A DNA stretch of 64,000 nucleotides from Sphingopyxis macrogoltabida (GTDB taxonomy: Bacteria > Pseudomonadota > Alphaproteobacteria > Sphingomonadales > Sphingomonadaceae): the NCBI RefSeq assembly GCF_001307295.1, contig NZ_CP012700.1, positions 2,483,001 through 2,547,000 on the forward strand. Direction: 5' to 3'. Numbering within the stretch: the first letter of the stretch is position 1; every line of letters begins with the position of its first letter. Position numbers and translations under genes: made by a program. Positions 9,357-19,291 of this stretch are shown one piece after another. A model generated the notes under the pieces. That model was not told the origin of the DNA. It searched no databases and saw only the letters and a list, made by a program, of their open reading frames with translations.

Positions 9357-10868
9357 TCAGCAGGTCAGGCCGAGCCCGTCGAGCACCTCGCTGCCGAACA
9401 GCGCGCGATGCGCGGGATCGGGCATCAGGCGGTCGCGGGCGGCGCGCCAGCGGCGGAAATCCTCGCCATAGTCGGCGGCGACACGCACCGCATCGAGGCG
9501 GCAGCTTTTCGCCCAGTGGCGCGTGAAACCGATCCCCTGTGCGTCGAGCACCTCGACGACGCGCGCATAAGCCGCAGCCGTGCGTTCGCTGCGCGGCCCG
9601 TCGAAATCGATCACCGCATTGTGCGAATAGCGCGCCGGCGCAAGCAGTCCTTCGGCGCGCGCCATGAAGCGCAATGTCACGACGGTCGAGCCGCCATGGC
9701 GCGCATAGACGGTGCATATCATCTCCAACGCCCGCGCCAGATCGGCGCGGTCGATAGTGACCGACGCATTGAACAGGTCGGCGAGCGGCCGGTGTGTGTC
9801 GAGCCCCTCGCCCCAGCTCCCGTAAACCGGCGGGTCGTCGACGTCGGGGCCGCTCGCATAGCCCAGCTTCATCGCATATTGCAGCAGCGCGCCGCGTGCC
9901 CAGGGATAGTCGTCGAGCAAGCGCCCGAGCAGGCTGAGCGCGTCATAGCCCGCCCCCAGTTCGCCCGGCGTTGCGTGCGGATAATCGTCGCGCCACGGTT
10001 CGCGGTAGAGGAAGCGCAGCATCGCCGGGCGCTTGAACGGCTTGTACGGGTTGACGATCATCTGCACAAAATCGGGGTCCCGATCGAGCGCATAGGCGGC
10101 CGAAAAGCGCTGGAAGTCACCTGCGGCCAGCCAATCGAGCGCGGTACGGTCGACGGTGCGCAGGTTCTGGATCGGGCGGACGAGGAATTTCGGCACGCTG
10201 TCCACGACCAGCGCGGTGACGATACCGAGCGCACCCACCGGAAGCTGAAGCGCGGCGAACAGGTCATCGTCGCGGAGCGGCGTCGAGCCCGTTGCGGCGA
10301 TGAAGGCGTCGCTCATCACACCTGCCGCCGGCTCGACCCAATGGACGCCGCCCGGCGTCACCACCTGCACGGCGCGGATGTGATCCTGAATGCCGCCGCG
10401 TGCGATCATCGATCCGTGCGTTCCCGTCGCGCAGGCGCCGGCAAAGGTCTGACCGTTGCCGGCGCCGCTCGTCCAGAGCGAGCGCCCCTGTTCCTCGAGC
10501 TTGTCGGAGACTTCGTCGACCAGCGCCCCCGCCTCGACGAGCATCAGCTCGTCCGCATCGACGCCGGGGCGGACGTCGTAGGCGCCGATTCGGAAACAGC
10601 GATTGAAACGCCGCGTGTGGAGCAGCCAGCTTTGCGAGCAGATGTTGACGTTCGACGGCGACCACCCCGCACCGAGCGGGCGAACCCGCCGCCCCGCCGC
10701 CTGCGCGGCCGCCAGCCAGTCCTGTACGGCCTTCGCCGCGAGCGCGAGTTCGTCGCGGCCGCGCACGGCATCGCCGCTGCGCAGGGCGAAACGCGTCGCT
10801 GCCTCGCAGGTGCCGGTGCCGTGATAGTTGGTCCAGCGACCTTCGTCGCCGAGCTGGACGACCGGCAT
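9357..10868 (-). CDS. FAD-binding oxidoreductase, lactone-oxidase (GLO/ALO) type
   Basis: A 503-residue VAO-family flavoprotein resembling L-gulono- and D-arabinono-1,4-lactone oxidases. The FAD-binding half contains RPLGAGWSPSN at about 63-73 and ACATGTHGS. The C-terminal cap ends with HWAKSCRLDAV, recalling the HWGK region of sugar-lactone oxidases. The residue that is a covalently flavinylated His in rat gulonolactone oxidase (GxGHS) is Trp69 here, so FAD is probably bound non-covalently. Its ATG overlaps the stop codon of the upstream small membrane protein (TGATG), implying translational coupling. The same frame stays open far upstream, but only this segment has family similarity. Confidence 0.85.
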   Translation of the reverse strand: MPVVQLGDEGRWTNYHGTGTCEAATRFALRSGDAVRGRDELALAAKAVQDWLAAAQAAGRRVRPLGAGWSPSNVNICSQSWLLHTRRFNRCFRIGAYDVRPGVDADELMLVEAGALVDEVSDKLEEQGRSLWTSGAGNGQTFAGACATGTHGSMIARGGIQDHIRAVQVVTPGGVHWVEPAAGVMSDAFIAATGSTPLRDDDLFAALQLPVGALGIVTALVVDSVPKFLVRPIQNLRTVDRTALDWLAAGDFQRFSAAYALDRDPDFVQMIVNPYKPFKRPAMLRFLYREPWRDDYPHATPGELGAGYDALSLLGRLLDDYPWARGALLQYAMKLGYASGPDVDDPPVYGSWGEGLDTHRPLADLFNASVTIDRADLARALEMICTVYARHGGSTVVTLRFMARAEGLLAPARYSHNAVIDFDGPRSERTAAAYARVVEVLDAQGIGFTRHWAKSCRLDAVRVAADYGEDFRRWRAARDRLMPDPAHRALFGSEVLDGLGLTC

Positions 10869-11197
10869 CAGGCGTCTCCCAGCGGCTGGATGCCGGCATG
10901 CGCGCGCCACGCGACGGTGACCGGACGCAGGAAACCGAAACTGGCGAGCGCGACAAGCATCTGGCGCCGCGTCGCAAAGAGGCGCACATCGCAGAGACCG
11001 TGATCGGATTCGGGCGCGATGAACGGCTGCGCCGCCGCGCTGGCGAAACCCCAGCCCTTCAGCGTCACCACCAGCCGCTCCTCGTCGAGCGGGCGCGGGT
11101 TGGCGATCGATACGAAAATATCGGCCTGCCCCGCCATATATTGCCCGAAAAGCAGCGCAAAACCGAGCGCCGCCAGCCCCCAACCGATCCACATCAT
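10868..11197 (-). CDS. Small membrane protein, unknown function
   Basis: A roughly 109-residue hypothetical protein with one N-terminal hydrophobic segment (MMWIGWGLAALGFALLFGQY) followed by a soluble part of about 85 residues with no recognised motif. I choose the ATG at 11197 because AAGGGG lies eight bases upstream; the frame is open 30 codons further up but without such a site. Its stop codon overlaps the ATG of the flavoprotein gene (TGATG), so the two are made together. It may anchor the oxidase or help its electron transfer, which is inference from coupling only. Confidence 0.6.
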   Translation of the reverse strand: MMWIGWGLAALGFALLFGQYMAGQADIFVSIANPRPLDEERLVVTLKGWGFASAAAQPFIAPESDHGLCDVRLFATRRQMLVALASFGFLRPVTVAWRAHAGIQPLGDA

Positions 11198-11306
11198 CGC
11201 CAAGACCCCTTCGCGTTTTCCCCTGTCCGCTGTTGCGGATCCGCGACCCGAAGAGTGCGGGCAATTTTTCCTGCCCGTCTGCATCAACTAAATGTATAGG
11301 CCCATC

Positions 11307-12521
11307 ATGCAAGTCCATCCGCTCATCGAAACCAGTACCGCGCTCGCCGAATTCGTCGGCCTCATCAAGGACAGCGATTTCATCGCGGTCGATACCGAAT
11401 TCATGCGCGAGAATACCTTCTGGCCCGAACTCTGCCTGATCCAGGTCGCAAACAGCGAACATGCCGCGGCGATCGATCCGATGGCGAACGGCATCGACCT
11501 CAAACCTCTGCTCGACCTGCTTGTCGACAATGAGGAGGTGTTGAAAGTCTTCCACGCCGGCGGGCAGGATGTCGAAATCATCTTCAACCTGACCGGAAAG
11601 ACGCCGCACCCGATCTTCGACACGCAGATCGGGCAGATGGCGCTCGGGCAGGCCGAACAGGTCGGCTATTCGAACCTCGTCGAGGCGTGGCTCGGTATCG
11701 TTCTCGACAAGGGCGCGCGCTTCACCGACTGGAGCCGCCGCCCGCTCGACAAGCGCCAGATCGACTATGCGATCGGCGATGTGACGCACCTCGCCGAGAT
11801 TTTCCCGATGATGCTGAAAAAGCTGGTCAAGACCGGGCGCGGCCACTGGCTCGACGAAGAGATGGAAAAGCTCGCCGACCCCGCCAATTACAACGTCGAC
11901 CCTGAAAAGGCCTGGCTGCGGATCAAGGTGCCGTCGCGCAAGCCCGACGTGCTCGGCCGCCTGAAAGCGCTCGCCGCGTGGCGCGAGCGCGAGGCACGGA
12001 CAAAGAACCTGCCGCGCGGCCGCATCGTCAAGGACGAGACGCTCGGCGATCTTGCCGCGCATCCGCCCAAGGATCAGGACGGGCTCGGCCGCGTGCGCGG
12101 GCTGTCGGCGACGTGGAAGTCGAACGACATCGGCGCGCGGCTGATGGACGCGCTCGACAATGCCAAGCCGCTGCCGAAGGACGACATGCCCGATCGCGCG
12201 CCACGCGGCCCCGGGCTCGGCAAGGAAGGCGTGCTCGTCGCCGACCTCCTCAAACTGCTCCTCAAGATACGGGCCCGCGAACTCAATGTCGCGTCGCGGC
12301 TTATCGCACGCAGCGACGACCTCGAGGCGCTCGCGGCCGGGCGCCGCGACGATATCCCGATGATGCAGGGCTGGCGCTACGACGTCTTCGGCCATGCCGC
12401 GCTCGACCTTGTCGAAGGCCGGATGGGCTTTGCCGTCAAGAACGGCAAGCTGGTGATGAGCGAAATCGACGCCGCCGCTGCCGCCCCGATCGACGACGCA
12501 GGCGAAAGCAAACCGGCTTAG
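11307..12521 (+). CDS. rnd: Ribonuclease D
   Basis: This is a 3'-5' exoribonuclease that trims tRNA and other structured RNA 3' ends. The 404-residue protein starts with a DEDD exonuclease domain: DTEF (D29 and E31 counted from this start), HAGGQDVEII with the second Asp, and YAIGDVTHL with the DEDDy tyrosine and aspartate. Downstream are HRDC-type regions (RLKALAAWREREARTKNLPRG and VADLLKLLLKIRARE). Met at 11307 (MQVHPLIE) is preferred over the ATG five codons earlier because family members start here. Its stop overlaps that of ppx on the other strand by four bases. Confidence 0.94.
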   Translation: MQVHPLIETSTALAEFVGLIKDSDFIAVDTEFMRENTFWPELCLIQVANSEHAAAIDPMANGIDLKPLLDLLVDNEEVLKVFHAGGQDVEIIFNLTGKTPHPIFDTQIGQMALGQAEQVGYSNLVEAWLGIVLDKGARFTDWSRRPLDKRQIDYAIGDVTHLAEIFPMMLKKLVKTGRGHWLDEEMEKLADPANYNVDPEKAWLRIKVPSRKPDVLGRLKALAAWREREARTKNLPRGRIVKDETLGDLAAHPPKDQDGLGRVRGLSATWKSNDIGARLMDALDNAKPLPKDDMPDRAPRGPGLGKEGVLVADLLKLLLKIRARELNVASRLIARSDDLEALAAGRRDDIPMMQGWRYDVFGHAALDLVEGRMGFAVKNGKLVMSEIDAAAAAPIDDAGESKPA

Positions 12522-14002
12522 CGCAATATCAGTTCGGGCTTGGCATCGAGCGCCTGCGCAAGCGAGCGCAGCCGGCGTTCGACCGACTCGCCGGCCAGAT
12601 GATGCCAGCCCGGATCGAGGCTGAGCCGCAACTTTCCGTCGACATGGGCGATTGCGCTGGCTTTCAGCGGCGCCTCGACCCCGCCGGTCAACCGCTGGGC
12701 AAGACGGATCGCAAGCCCCCATTGCCGCGCCCGCGCGAGGCGCTCGGCCTCGACGAGCGCGCCCATCGCGGGGAAATCGCCATCGGCGCCGCCGAACCCG
12801 GCGTGGAGCGCACGCGCCAGCAGGATCCGGCCGGGGATGTCGATGCCGCGCCAATTGCCGTGCAGGCCGATCTCGGTCCCGCGTTCGGCACGAAAATCGG
12901 GATTTGCCGACCAGGCGACGTCGCTGAGCAGGCTGGCGGCGAGCCGGATACGGCTGTCGGCCGTCGCCTCGCTCGCGAACAGCGGCGCGATCCAGTCGGC
13001 GATCGCCGGGCCATGCGGCGCGAAGCGCGCGAGGCGGCGGCCTTCGAATTCGGCGGCGACGATCAGCGGGTCCTGCGCCTGCGTCGCCGCGTCGAGCGTC
13101 TGATACAGCAGGCCTTCGCGCAGCCCCGACGACGAGACGGTCATTTCGGGAACATCGATGATATTGGCGAGCGCCGCCAGCAGCGCGGCCGCGTCGGGCA
13201 GCGTCGATGCACGCGTCGACGCCATGCCGGGAATCGCACGTATTTCCTCGAAACTCAGCCGCCTCGTCGCGCGCACCAGCCGGCGGAGCGCCGCACGGGG
13301 CAGCGTGTGCTGGTCGAGCACGGCAAGCGGATCGTGCGTCAGTTCGAGGTCGAGACGCGCCAGCGCACGCCACGATCCGCCGACGAGGTAGAGCGGCAGA
13401 CCGGTGAGCAGCGCCGGCCATCCGGCGCTTTTCAGCATCCGGCGCACCGCGCGCTCGAACGCCTGTTCGCCATCCTTGCGCAGCGCGGGCAAGCGTAGCA
13501 CGCCGAGCGGGAAAGATGCCCGCCGGCCGACCTCGCCGCCCGCGACCTCCGCCAGTTCGAGGCTGCCGCCGCCAAGGTCCACCGCGATGCCGTGCGCGTC
13601 GGGGATCGCGGCAATCACGCCGTGCCCCGCTGCTTCGGCTTCTTCCTCGCCCGACAGAAGGCGGATCTTGAGACCCGCTTCGGCCGCCCTCGCGATGAAG
13701 TCCGGGCCGTTGGCCGCATCGCGCACCGCCGCGGTCGCGACGCATTGCAGGTCCTTGACCTCCATGTGACGCGCGAGCAACGCATAGCGGTGCAAGGCGG
13801 TCAGTCCGCGCGCGGCATCTTCGTCGGCGATGCGTCCGTCGATCGACAGGCCACGGCCCAGCCCTGCCGCAACCTTTTCGTTGAAGATCACCGCCGGCGC
13901 GCGGCGCGGCCCTTCATACACGACGAGGCGGACCGAGTTGGAACCGATATCGATGACCGCCGAGCGGTGGACCGCCAGTTTCGAGGAGCGCAGCAAACCC
14001 AA
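12518..14002 (-). CDS. ppx: Exopolyphosphatase / guanosine pentaphosphatase (Ppx/GppA)
   Basis: It hydrolyses terminal phosphates from polyphosphate and possibly pppGpp. The 494-residue protein has the ASKHA-fold phosphate loop DIGSNSVRLVVYE at 18-30, SGEEEAEAAGHG around 118-128 containing the expected catalytic glutamate (E121), and the second loop DLGGGSLEL at 142-150. The C-terminal part is an HD-like helical domain. It is the last gene of the minus-strand set with ppk1, 10 bases after it. It overlaps the convergent rnd stop codon by four bases (TTAG read both ways). Having a polyphosphate degrader beside the synthase lets one transcript set the level. Confidence 0.93.
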   Translation of the reverse strand: MGLLRSSKLAVHRSAVIDIGSNSVRLVVYEGPRRAPAVIFNEKVAAGLGRGLSIDGRIADEDAARGLTALHRYALLARHMEVKDLQCVATAAVRDAANGPDFIARAAEAGLKIRLLSGEEEAEAAGHGVIAAIPDAHGIAVDLGGGSLELAEVAGGEVGRRASFPLGVLRLPALRKDGEQAFERAVRRMLKSAGWPALLTGLPLYLVGGSWRALARLDLELTHDPLAVLDQHTLPRAALRRLVRATRRLSFEEIRAIPGMASTRASTLPDAAALLAALANIIDVPEMTVSSSGLREGLLYQTLDAATQAQDPLIVAAEFEGRRLARFAPHGPAIADWIAPLFASEATADSRIRLAASLLSDVAWSANPDFRAERGTEIGLHGNWRGIDIPGRILLARALHAGFGGADGDFPAMGALVEAERLARARQWGLAIRLAQRLTGGVEAPLKASAIAHVDGKLRLSLDPGWHHLAGESVERRLRSLAQALDAKPELILR

Positions 14003-14012
14003 ATCTATCGTC

Positions 14013-16181
14013 TCAATCTTCGCGCATATCGATGGCGAGCGTCGGCACGTCGTGGCGCTTGTGCAGCGCGGTGCCGCGACCCGACAGCGAAGGGTTCGTC
14101 ATGAAATAATGGTGGAGGTTAAAGGGCTTGTCGCCCGGGCTTACCCGCGCATAGGTACCGTCCGGCTGGAGCACCCAGCTTTGTTCATTGTCGATGAGGT
14201 TCGCGACGAGCACCTGATCGAGGATCTGGTCGTGAACGGTCGGGTTTTCGATCGGAATCATATATTCGACGCGGCGATCGAAGTTGCGCGGCATCCAGTC
14301 GGCGCTGGAAATATAGAGTTTGGCGCGCTGGTGGGGCAGCGGCGCGCCGTTCGCGAAAGCCCACACGCGGCTGTGTTCGAGGAAGCGACCGACCACCGAT
14401 TTGACGCGGATCGTTTCCGACAAACCCGCGACCCCTGGCCGCAGACAGCAGATACCGCGCACGATCAGCTCGATCGGTACCCCGGCGGCGCTTGCCGCAT
14501 AGAGGCGATCGATGATGTCGGGATCGACAAGGCTGTTCATCTTCGCCCAGACGCCCGACGGCTGCACGGCCTTTGCGGCCGCGATTTCGGCGTCGATCAG
14601 GTCGCACAGATGCGCGCGCATGTTGAGCGGCGACATGGTGATCAGTTCGAGCCGTTCGGGCTCGACATAACCGGTGATGTAATTGAACAGTTGCGCGGCA
14701 TCGCGCCCGGCGCGCGGGTCGGCGGTGAAGAAGCTCAAATCGGTATAGATGCGCGCGGTCACCGGATGATAGTTGCCGGTCCCGAAGTGGCAGTAGGTCC
14801 GATAGCCCTGCCCTTCGCGGCGCACGACCATCGAAATCTTCGCATGCGTCTTCCACTCGATAAAGCCGTAGACGACCTGCACGCCGGCGCGTTCGAGCTG
14901 GTTCGCCCAGAGCAGGTTCTGCTCTTCGTCGAAGCGCGCCTTGAGTTCGACGACCGCGGTGACCGACTTGCCCGCCTCGGCCGCCTCGATCAGCGCGCGG
15001 ATGACCGGCGACTGGTTGCCGGCGCGGTAGAGCGTCTGTTTGATCGCAACGACATCGGGGTCCGCCGCCGCCTGCCGCAGGAAGGACAGCACGACATCGA
15101 AGCTCTCGTACGGGTGATGGACAAGGATGTCCTTGCTGCGGATAGCCGCGAAGCAGTCACCGCCATGTTCGCGAATGCGTTCGGGGAAGCGCGCCGAATA
15201 GGCCGGAAACTTGAGGTCGGGACGATCGACATCGACCAGCGCGGACAGTGCGGCGAGCCCGATGAAACCGCCGATCTTGGCGACGATCGCTTCATGCCCC
15301 TGGATATCGGCATTGAGCACCGCCGCAATCTCGCCCGGCATGTCGGCTTCGAGTTCGAGCAGGATGACACGGCCGCGGCGGCGGCGGCGGATCGCGGTGC
15401 GGAACAGGCGGACGAGATCCTCCGCTTCTTCCTCCAGTTCGATGTCGCTGTCGCGGATGATCCGGAAAACGCCGAGCGAGCGGATGGTGAAGCCCGGAAA
15501 CAGCAGGCCGCCGAAAATCTCGATCAGATATTCGATCGGCACGAACGCGGTCGTTTCGCCGGGAACGGGAACGAAGCGCGGCAGCGAAGCCGGGATCATC
15601 ACCAGTTCGCGCACCGTATCGCCGGTCGCCTTGCGCTGCAGGTCGAAGATGATACCGAGACCGCGGTTCGGAATGAAGGGAAAGGGATGCGCCGGGTCAA
15701 GGACCTGCGGCGTCAGGATCGGGAAAATCTGGTCGAGGAAATATTGGCGGAGACGGGCGCGTAGCGCATCGGCATCCGATCCGGTGCCGTGGACGACGAT
15801 TCCCTGTTCGGCGAGCAGGCGGTGGAGCAATTGCCATTCGCTTTGCTGCTCGTCGACGAGGCGATTCACCTCGGCCTCGATCTCGGCGAGTTGCTGCCCC
15901 GGCGAGCGGCCGTCAGCCGACGGATCGTCGATGCCCTGCAGTTGCTGCCCTTTCAGCCCCGCGACGCGGACCATGAAGAATTCGTCGAGGTTGCTGCCCG
16001 AAATCGACAGGAAGCGTAAGCGTTCGAGCAGCGGATGCGCGGGATTGCGGGCTTCTTCCATCACCCGGCGGTTAAAGGCGAGCCAGCTCAGTTCGCGATT
16101 GAAGAAGCGCTCGGGACCGAAACTCGGCGGTTCCGTCAGGGCGTCATTGTCGGCGCGAAGGGGGCCATTTGCTATCGACAT
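14013..16181 (-). CDS. ppk1: Polyphosphate kinase 1
   Basis: It makes polyphosphate from ATP through a phosphohistidine intermediate. The 722-residue protein shows the N-terminal [14 protein letters not shown] signature at 27-40. The catalytic histidines H446 (KTHAK) and H465 ([10 protein letters not shown]) are 19 residues apart, as are H435 and H454 of the E. coli enzyme. A C-terminal PLD-like half contains [14 protein letters not shown]. Size is standard. The start overlaps the end of hdaA by 10 bases and ppx follows at once, so hdaA-ppk1-ppx are co-transcribed. Confidence 0.97.
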   Translation of the reverse strand: MSIANGPLRADNDALTEPPSFGPERFFNRELSWLAFNRRVMEEARNPAHPLLERLRFLSISGSNLDEFFMVRVAGLKGQQLQGIDDPSADGRSPGQQLAEIEAEVNRLVDEQQSEWQLLHRLLAEQGIVVHGTGSDADALRARLRQYFLDQIFPILTPQVLDPAHPFPFIPNRGLGIIFDLQRKATGDTVRELVMIPASLPRFVPVPGETTAFVPIEYLIEIFGGLLFPGFTIRSLGVFRIIRDSDIELEEEAEDLVRLFRTAIRRRRRGRVILLELEADMPGEIAAVLNADIQGHEAIVAKIGGFIGLAALSALVDVDRPDLKFPAYSARFPERIREHGGDCFAAIRSKDILVHHPYESFDVVLSFLRQAAADPDVVAIKQTLYRAGNQSPVIRALIEAAEAGKSVTAVVELKARFDEEQNLLWANQLERAGVQVVYGFIEWKTHAKISMVVRREGQGYRTYCHFGTGNYHPVTARIYTDLSFFTADPRAGRDAAQLFNYITGYVEPERLELITMSPLNMRAHLCDLIDAEIAAAKAVQPSGVWAKMNSLVDPDIIDRLYAASAAGVPIELIVRGICCLRPGVAGLSETIRVKSVVGRFLEHSRVWAFANGAPLPHQRAKLYISSADWMPRNFDRRVEYMIPIENPTVHDQILDQVLVANLIDNEQSWVLQPDGTYARVSPGDKPFNLHHYFMTNPSLSGRGTALHKRHDVPTLAIDMRED

Positions 16182-16828
16182 ATATCGCTGTCCTGCCTTT
16201 CGAGGAGATCGGGATCGATCAGCCCCTGTGACAGTAATGTTTCACGAGTAAGACGAACGCCGAGGCGCCTTCCCTGTTCAAGCGAAGTGGCATCGAGCAC
16301 CGCGACGATGCGATGGATCATCGCATAGCTGCGCTCCATCCGCGGCACGATATAGGATGCGACCTCGGGCGCGATGGCGATGCCGCGCTGCGCAAACAGG
16401 GCCTCGATCAGGTCGCGCGCGAGGCAATCGTCGGGATCGCCGATGGTCAGTACCGGCACCGCCGCGAGGCGCGATGCCAGATCGGGCAAGGCGATCTGCC
16501 ATTCGGCAGGCGGCCTATCGGCGATGACCAGCAGCGGCGTCCCCGAAGCCTGCGCGGCGTTCCACGCGTGAAAAAGCTCTTCTTCCGAAACGCTGTCGTG
16601 CCCGTCGATCACGCGCCCACCGGTATCGCGCGCGAACAATCGGCCGATCAGGCTGCGACCCGACCCGCGAGGGCCGACGAGAACCGCGGTGCGTACCGGC
16701 CAGGTCGATACATGGCGCAGGTAGCGAACGGCATCGGCGTTGCTGGTGCCGACGATCAACGGACCGTCGTTCGCTCCGCCAGCGCTCCAGTCGAGCGGGA
16801 GCGCGATCTGTCCCGATGCCCGCGCCAT
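16172..16828 (-). CDS. hdaA: DnaA-inactivating AAA+ protein HdaA (Hda homologue)
   Basis: It is a small DnaA-like ATPase that, with the beta clamp, stimulates ATP hydrolysis by DnaA and prevents re-initiation of replication. The 218-residue protein has the N-terminal clamp-binding motif QIALPL at 7-12 (E. coli Hda has QLSLPL). A Walker A GPRGSGRS is at 52-59 and the Walker B strand is LLVIAD. There is no C-terminal DNA-binding domain, which separates it from DnaA. The ATG shares bases with the upstream stop codon (TAATG), and the 3' end overlaps ppk1. Co-transcription with polyphosphate genes links replication control to the phosphate/stress pool. Confidence 0.88.
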   Translation of the reverse strand: MARASGQIALPLDWSAGGANDGPLIVGTSNADAVRYLRHVSTWPVRTAVLVGPRGSGRSLIGRLFARDTGGRVIDGHDSVSEEELFHAWNAAQASGTPLLVIADRPPAEWQIALPDLASRLAAVPVLTIGDPDDCLARDLIEALFAQRGIAIAPEVASYIVPRMERSYAMIHRIVAVLDATSLEQGRRLGVRLTRETLLSQGLIDPDLLERQDSDICR

Positions 16829-18099
16829 TAGCGACTGATCCTGAGCGTGCTGCCGCCTTCCTGTACCTTGTACCCGCGTGCGGCGAGTGCGGCCTTGAGC
16901 GCCGCGATGTCGCCGCGGAAGCTGACCCGCATCACCGACGTACCGCCCAGCGCAAGGCTGGTGGTCGAGGCCGACTGGACGCCCGCGATGCCCGCGATCG
17001 CGCGCTCGGTCGCCGACACCGATTCGACGTCGGGAGAGCTGTACTGGACGGTGAAGCTCGATACGCCGACCGCCGCCGTCGCCGGGACGCTGGCATCGGT
17101 TTCGGTCGGCAGGACGTCGGCGTCGGTCGCGACCTCTTCGGGCAGGTCTTCCTTCTCGACCGGCTTTTCGAGAACGAGATAGGTATCGGTCTTGAGCACG
17201 CCCGCCGCCAGCGCATCGATATAGATGCGGTCCATGCGCGCGACCGCTTTTTCCATCATGTCGGGCAGCGCGGTGGGATTGGGACCGGTCATGGTGAAAC
17301 TGGAAATCAGCTTGTTGTCGGGACCGAAACGCGCGGTGAAATAGCCTTTGATCGGCCCGCCGGGATAGCTGTATTCGACCCGCGCCATCGGCACGAGGAC
17401 ATCGGCGGCGCCATATTGGTCGAGAATGACGCGCCACCAGACGCGCCCGCGGCGTCCCGTCTGGCCGGCGTTGATCAGCAGCGTATCGGCGCCGGTGCCC
17501 GCGGTGCGGACATAGTCAATCGCGCTTTGCCCGGTGTTATATTCGGCCCAGGCGCGCTGCCAGGCGCTGCGCTGTTCGAACACCTGCGGAATGCCGTCGA
17601 CCGAATAGACGGGGATGACCAGCAAAGGCGGCGAGCGCAGCGTTCGACCGCTGACGCCCAAAATCTGTCCGGCGCGGACGCGGTCGAACTGGACACCGAG
17701 CCGCGCGACATAGCGGCGCGGACCGATCTGTTCGTCCTCGACGACGATCGCGGTGACGATGCCGTCGAGCACCGAATCGCCGAGCGTCGGACCGTCGCTG
17801 CCGTTCAGTTTGCGATAAAGCTGTGCCCAGCCCTTGCGCTGCGCCTCACGCCAGCCCTTTTCGCGCGCATCCTCGGCGTTGTCGCCGGTGACGTCGACAA
17901 GGATGCCGCTGGCGAGGAAGTCGCCGCTGCTGTTGATCGGGGTAATGCCGCGATCGCCGCGGCTGATCTGTCCTTCGACCACCCCGACGACCAGAATCGC
18001 AAAGAGCAGCCCGAACAGCGCCGCCCAGCGCCAGTCGCGCGGGCGCGCGGCATCGAAGGGGAAACGGGGCGCGAAGCGGGGGAAAGCGACCGAAATCAT
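16828..18099 (-). CDS. DUF2066-like membrane-anchored protein, unknown function
   Basis: A 423-residue protein with one N-terminal hydrophobic segment (about 26-44, [16 protein letters not shown]). An [21 protein letters not shown] stretch follows that resembles the start of DUF2066 proteins. The C-terminus ([22 protein letters not shown] onward) resembles a heavy-metal-associated or RRM-like alpha-beta fold, without a CxxC metal site. An acidic linker separates the parts. It heads the minus-strand operon and its stop codon overlaps the hdaA start. Function is unknown; the operon position suggests an envelope-facing partner, which is only inference. It is divergent from purM. Confidence 0.68.
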   Translation of the reverse strand: MISVAFPRFAPRFPFDAARPRDWRWAALFGLLFAILVVGVVEGQISRGDRGITPINSSGDFLASGILVDVTGDNAEDAREKGWREAQRKGWAQLYRKLNGSDGPTLGDSVLDGIVTAIVVEDEQIGPRRYVARLGVQFDRVRAGQILGVSGRTLRSPPLLVIPVYSVDGIPQVFEQRSAWQRAWAEYNTGQSAIDYVRTAGTGADTLLINAGQTGRRGRVWWRVILDQYGAADVLVPMARVEYSYPGGPIKGYFTARFGPDNKLISSFTMTGPNPTALPDMMEKAVARMDRIYIDALAAGVLKTDTYLVLEKPVEKEDLPEEVATDADVLPTETDASVPATAAVGVSSFTVQYSSPDVESVSATERAIAGIAGVQSASTTSLALGGTSVMRVSFRGDIAALKAALAARGYKVQEGGSTLRISR

Positions 18100-18184
18100 A
18101 TCTTCTCTATGCTTTGCCCAAAAGCTCGACGCCGGACAAGGAAATCATGGCATTTCGTGGCCAGAGTCGTTAGTCGCGCTGGCC

Positions 18185-19291
18185 ATGGATTCCAAGCACA
18201 ACCAACCCGCCTCCTACACTTATGCCGAGGCCGGCGTATCGATCGAGACCGGCAACGCGCTGGTCCGTGCCATTGCTCCGCTCGCCCGTGCGACGCGCCG
18301 TCCCGGTGCCGATGCCGACCTCGGCGGTTTCGGCGGCTTTTTCGACCTCAAGGCGGCGGGGTTCAACGATCCGCTGCTCGTCGCGGCGAACGACGGCGTC
18401 GGCACCAAGCTGAAACTCGCCATCGAATCGGGCAAGCACGACGGCGTCGGCATCGACCTCGTCGCGATGTGCGCCAACGACCTGATCGTGCAGGGTGCCG
18501 AGCCTTTATTCTTCCTCGACTATTATGCGACCGGGAAGCTCGACAACGACGTCGCGACCGAAGTCGTCGCGAGCATCGCCGAAGGCTGCAAGCAGGCCGG
18601 CTGCGCGCTGATCGGCGGCGAAACTGCCGAAATGCCGGGCATGTATTCGGACGGCGATTACGACCTTGCCGGTTTCTGCGTCGGCGCGGTCGAGCGCGAC
18701 CAGGTATTGACCGCCGACAAGGTTGCCGCAGGCGACGTGATCCTCGGCCTCGCTTCGTCGGGCATTCATTCGAACGGCTTTTCGCTCGTGCGGCGGCTGG
18801 CCGCGGACAAGGGCTGGAAGCTCGACCGCCCCGCGCTGTTCGACCAGAACATCCTGCTAATCGACACGCTGATGGCGCCGACGCGCATTTATGTGAAGAG
18901 CCTGCTGCCGCTGGTGAAAACCGGCAAGATTCATGCGCTGGCCCACATCACCGGCGGCGGGCTGCTCGAGAATATCCCGCGCGTGCTGCCGAAAACGCTC
19001 CACGCGCATGTCGACGCCGATGCGTGGGCGCAGCCGCGGCTGATGGCCTTCCTGCAGGCGCAGGGTAATATCGAGCCCGAGGAAATGGCGCGCACCTTCA
19101 ATTGCGGGATCGGCATGGCTGTCGTCGTCGCCGAAGCCGACGTCGCCGAAGTCACCGCCGCGCTCGAAGCCGCAGGCGAAACGGTGTTCCGGATCGGCCA
19201 CATCGCCGAAGGGGCGAAGGGCTGCACCGTGTCGGGCGGATCCGAGACGTGGAGTGCGATGGCGGCGTGGTCGGCCACGCATAATGCCTAA
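18185..19291 (+). CDS. purM: Phosphoribosylformylglycinamidine cyclo-ligase (AIR synthetase)
   Basis: It catalyses the fifth step of purine synthesis, closing formylglycinamidine ribotide to aminoimidazole ribotide with ATP. The 368-residue protein has the family signatures [17 protein letters not shown] near the N-terminus, [18 protein letters not shown], and [11 protein letters not shown]. The C-terminal [13 protein letters not shown] marks the AIRS C domain. The ATG at 18185 (MDSKHNQ) fits family N-termini; the frame is open upstream but without similarity. The last eight bases overlap purN, the usual pairing for these two steps. Confidence 0.96.
   Translation: MDSKHNQPASYTYAEAGVSIETGNALVRAIAPLARATRRPGADADLGGFGGFFDLKAAGFNDPLLVAANDGVGTKLKLAIESGKHDGVGIDLVAMCANDLIVQGAEPLFFLDYYATGKLDNDVATEVVASIAEGCKQAGCALIGGETAEMPGMYSDGDYDLAGFCVGAVERDQVLTADKVAAGDVILGLASSGIHSNGFSLVRRLAADKGWKLDRPALFDQNILLIDTLMAPTRIYVKSLLPLVKTGKIHALAHITGGGLLENIPRVLPKTLHAHVDADAWAQPRLMAFLQAQGNIEPEEMARTFNCGIGMAVVVAEADVAEVTAALEAAGETVFRIGHIAEGAKGCTVSGGSETWSAMAAWSATHNA

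Noticed and set aside
6639..11003. A 1,454-codon open frame antisense to aspS and the flavoprotein gene
   Set aside because: It is a by-product of GC-rich codon bias: composition is Arg/His/Asp/Ala-rich with no domain, and it lies opposite two clear genes.
10869..13745. Upstream extension of the flavoprotein frame through rnd and ppx
   Set aside because: The family N-terminus and a coupled ATG are at 10868; the extension is Arg-rich antisense or off-frame sequence.
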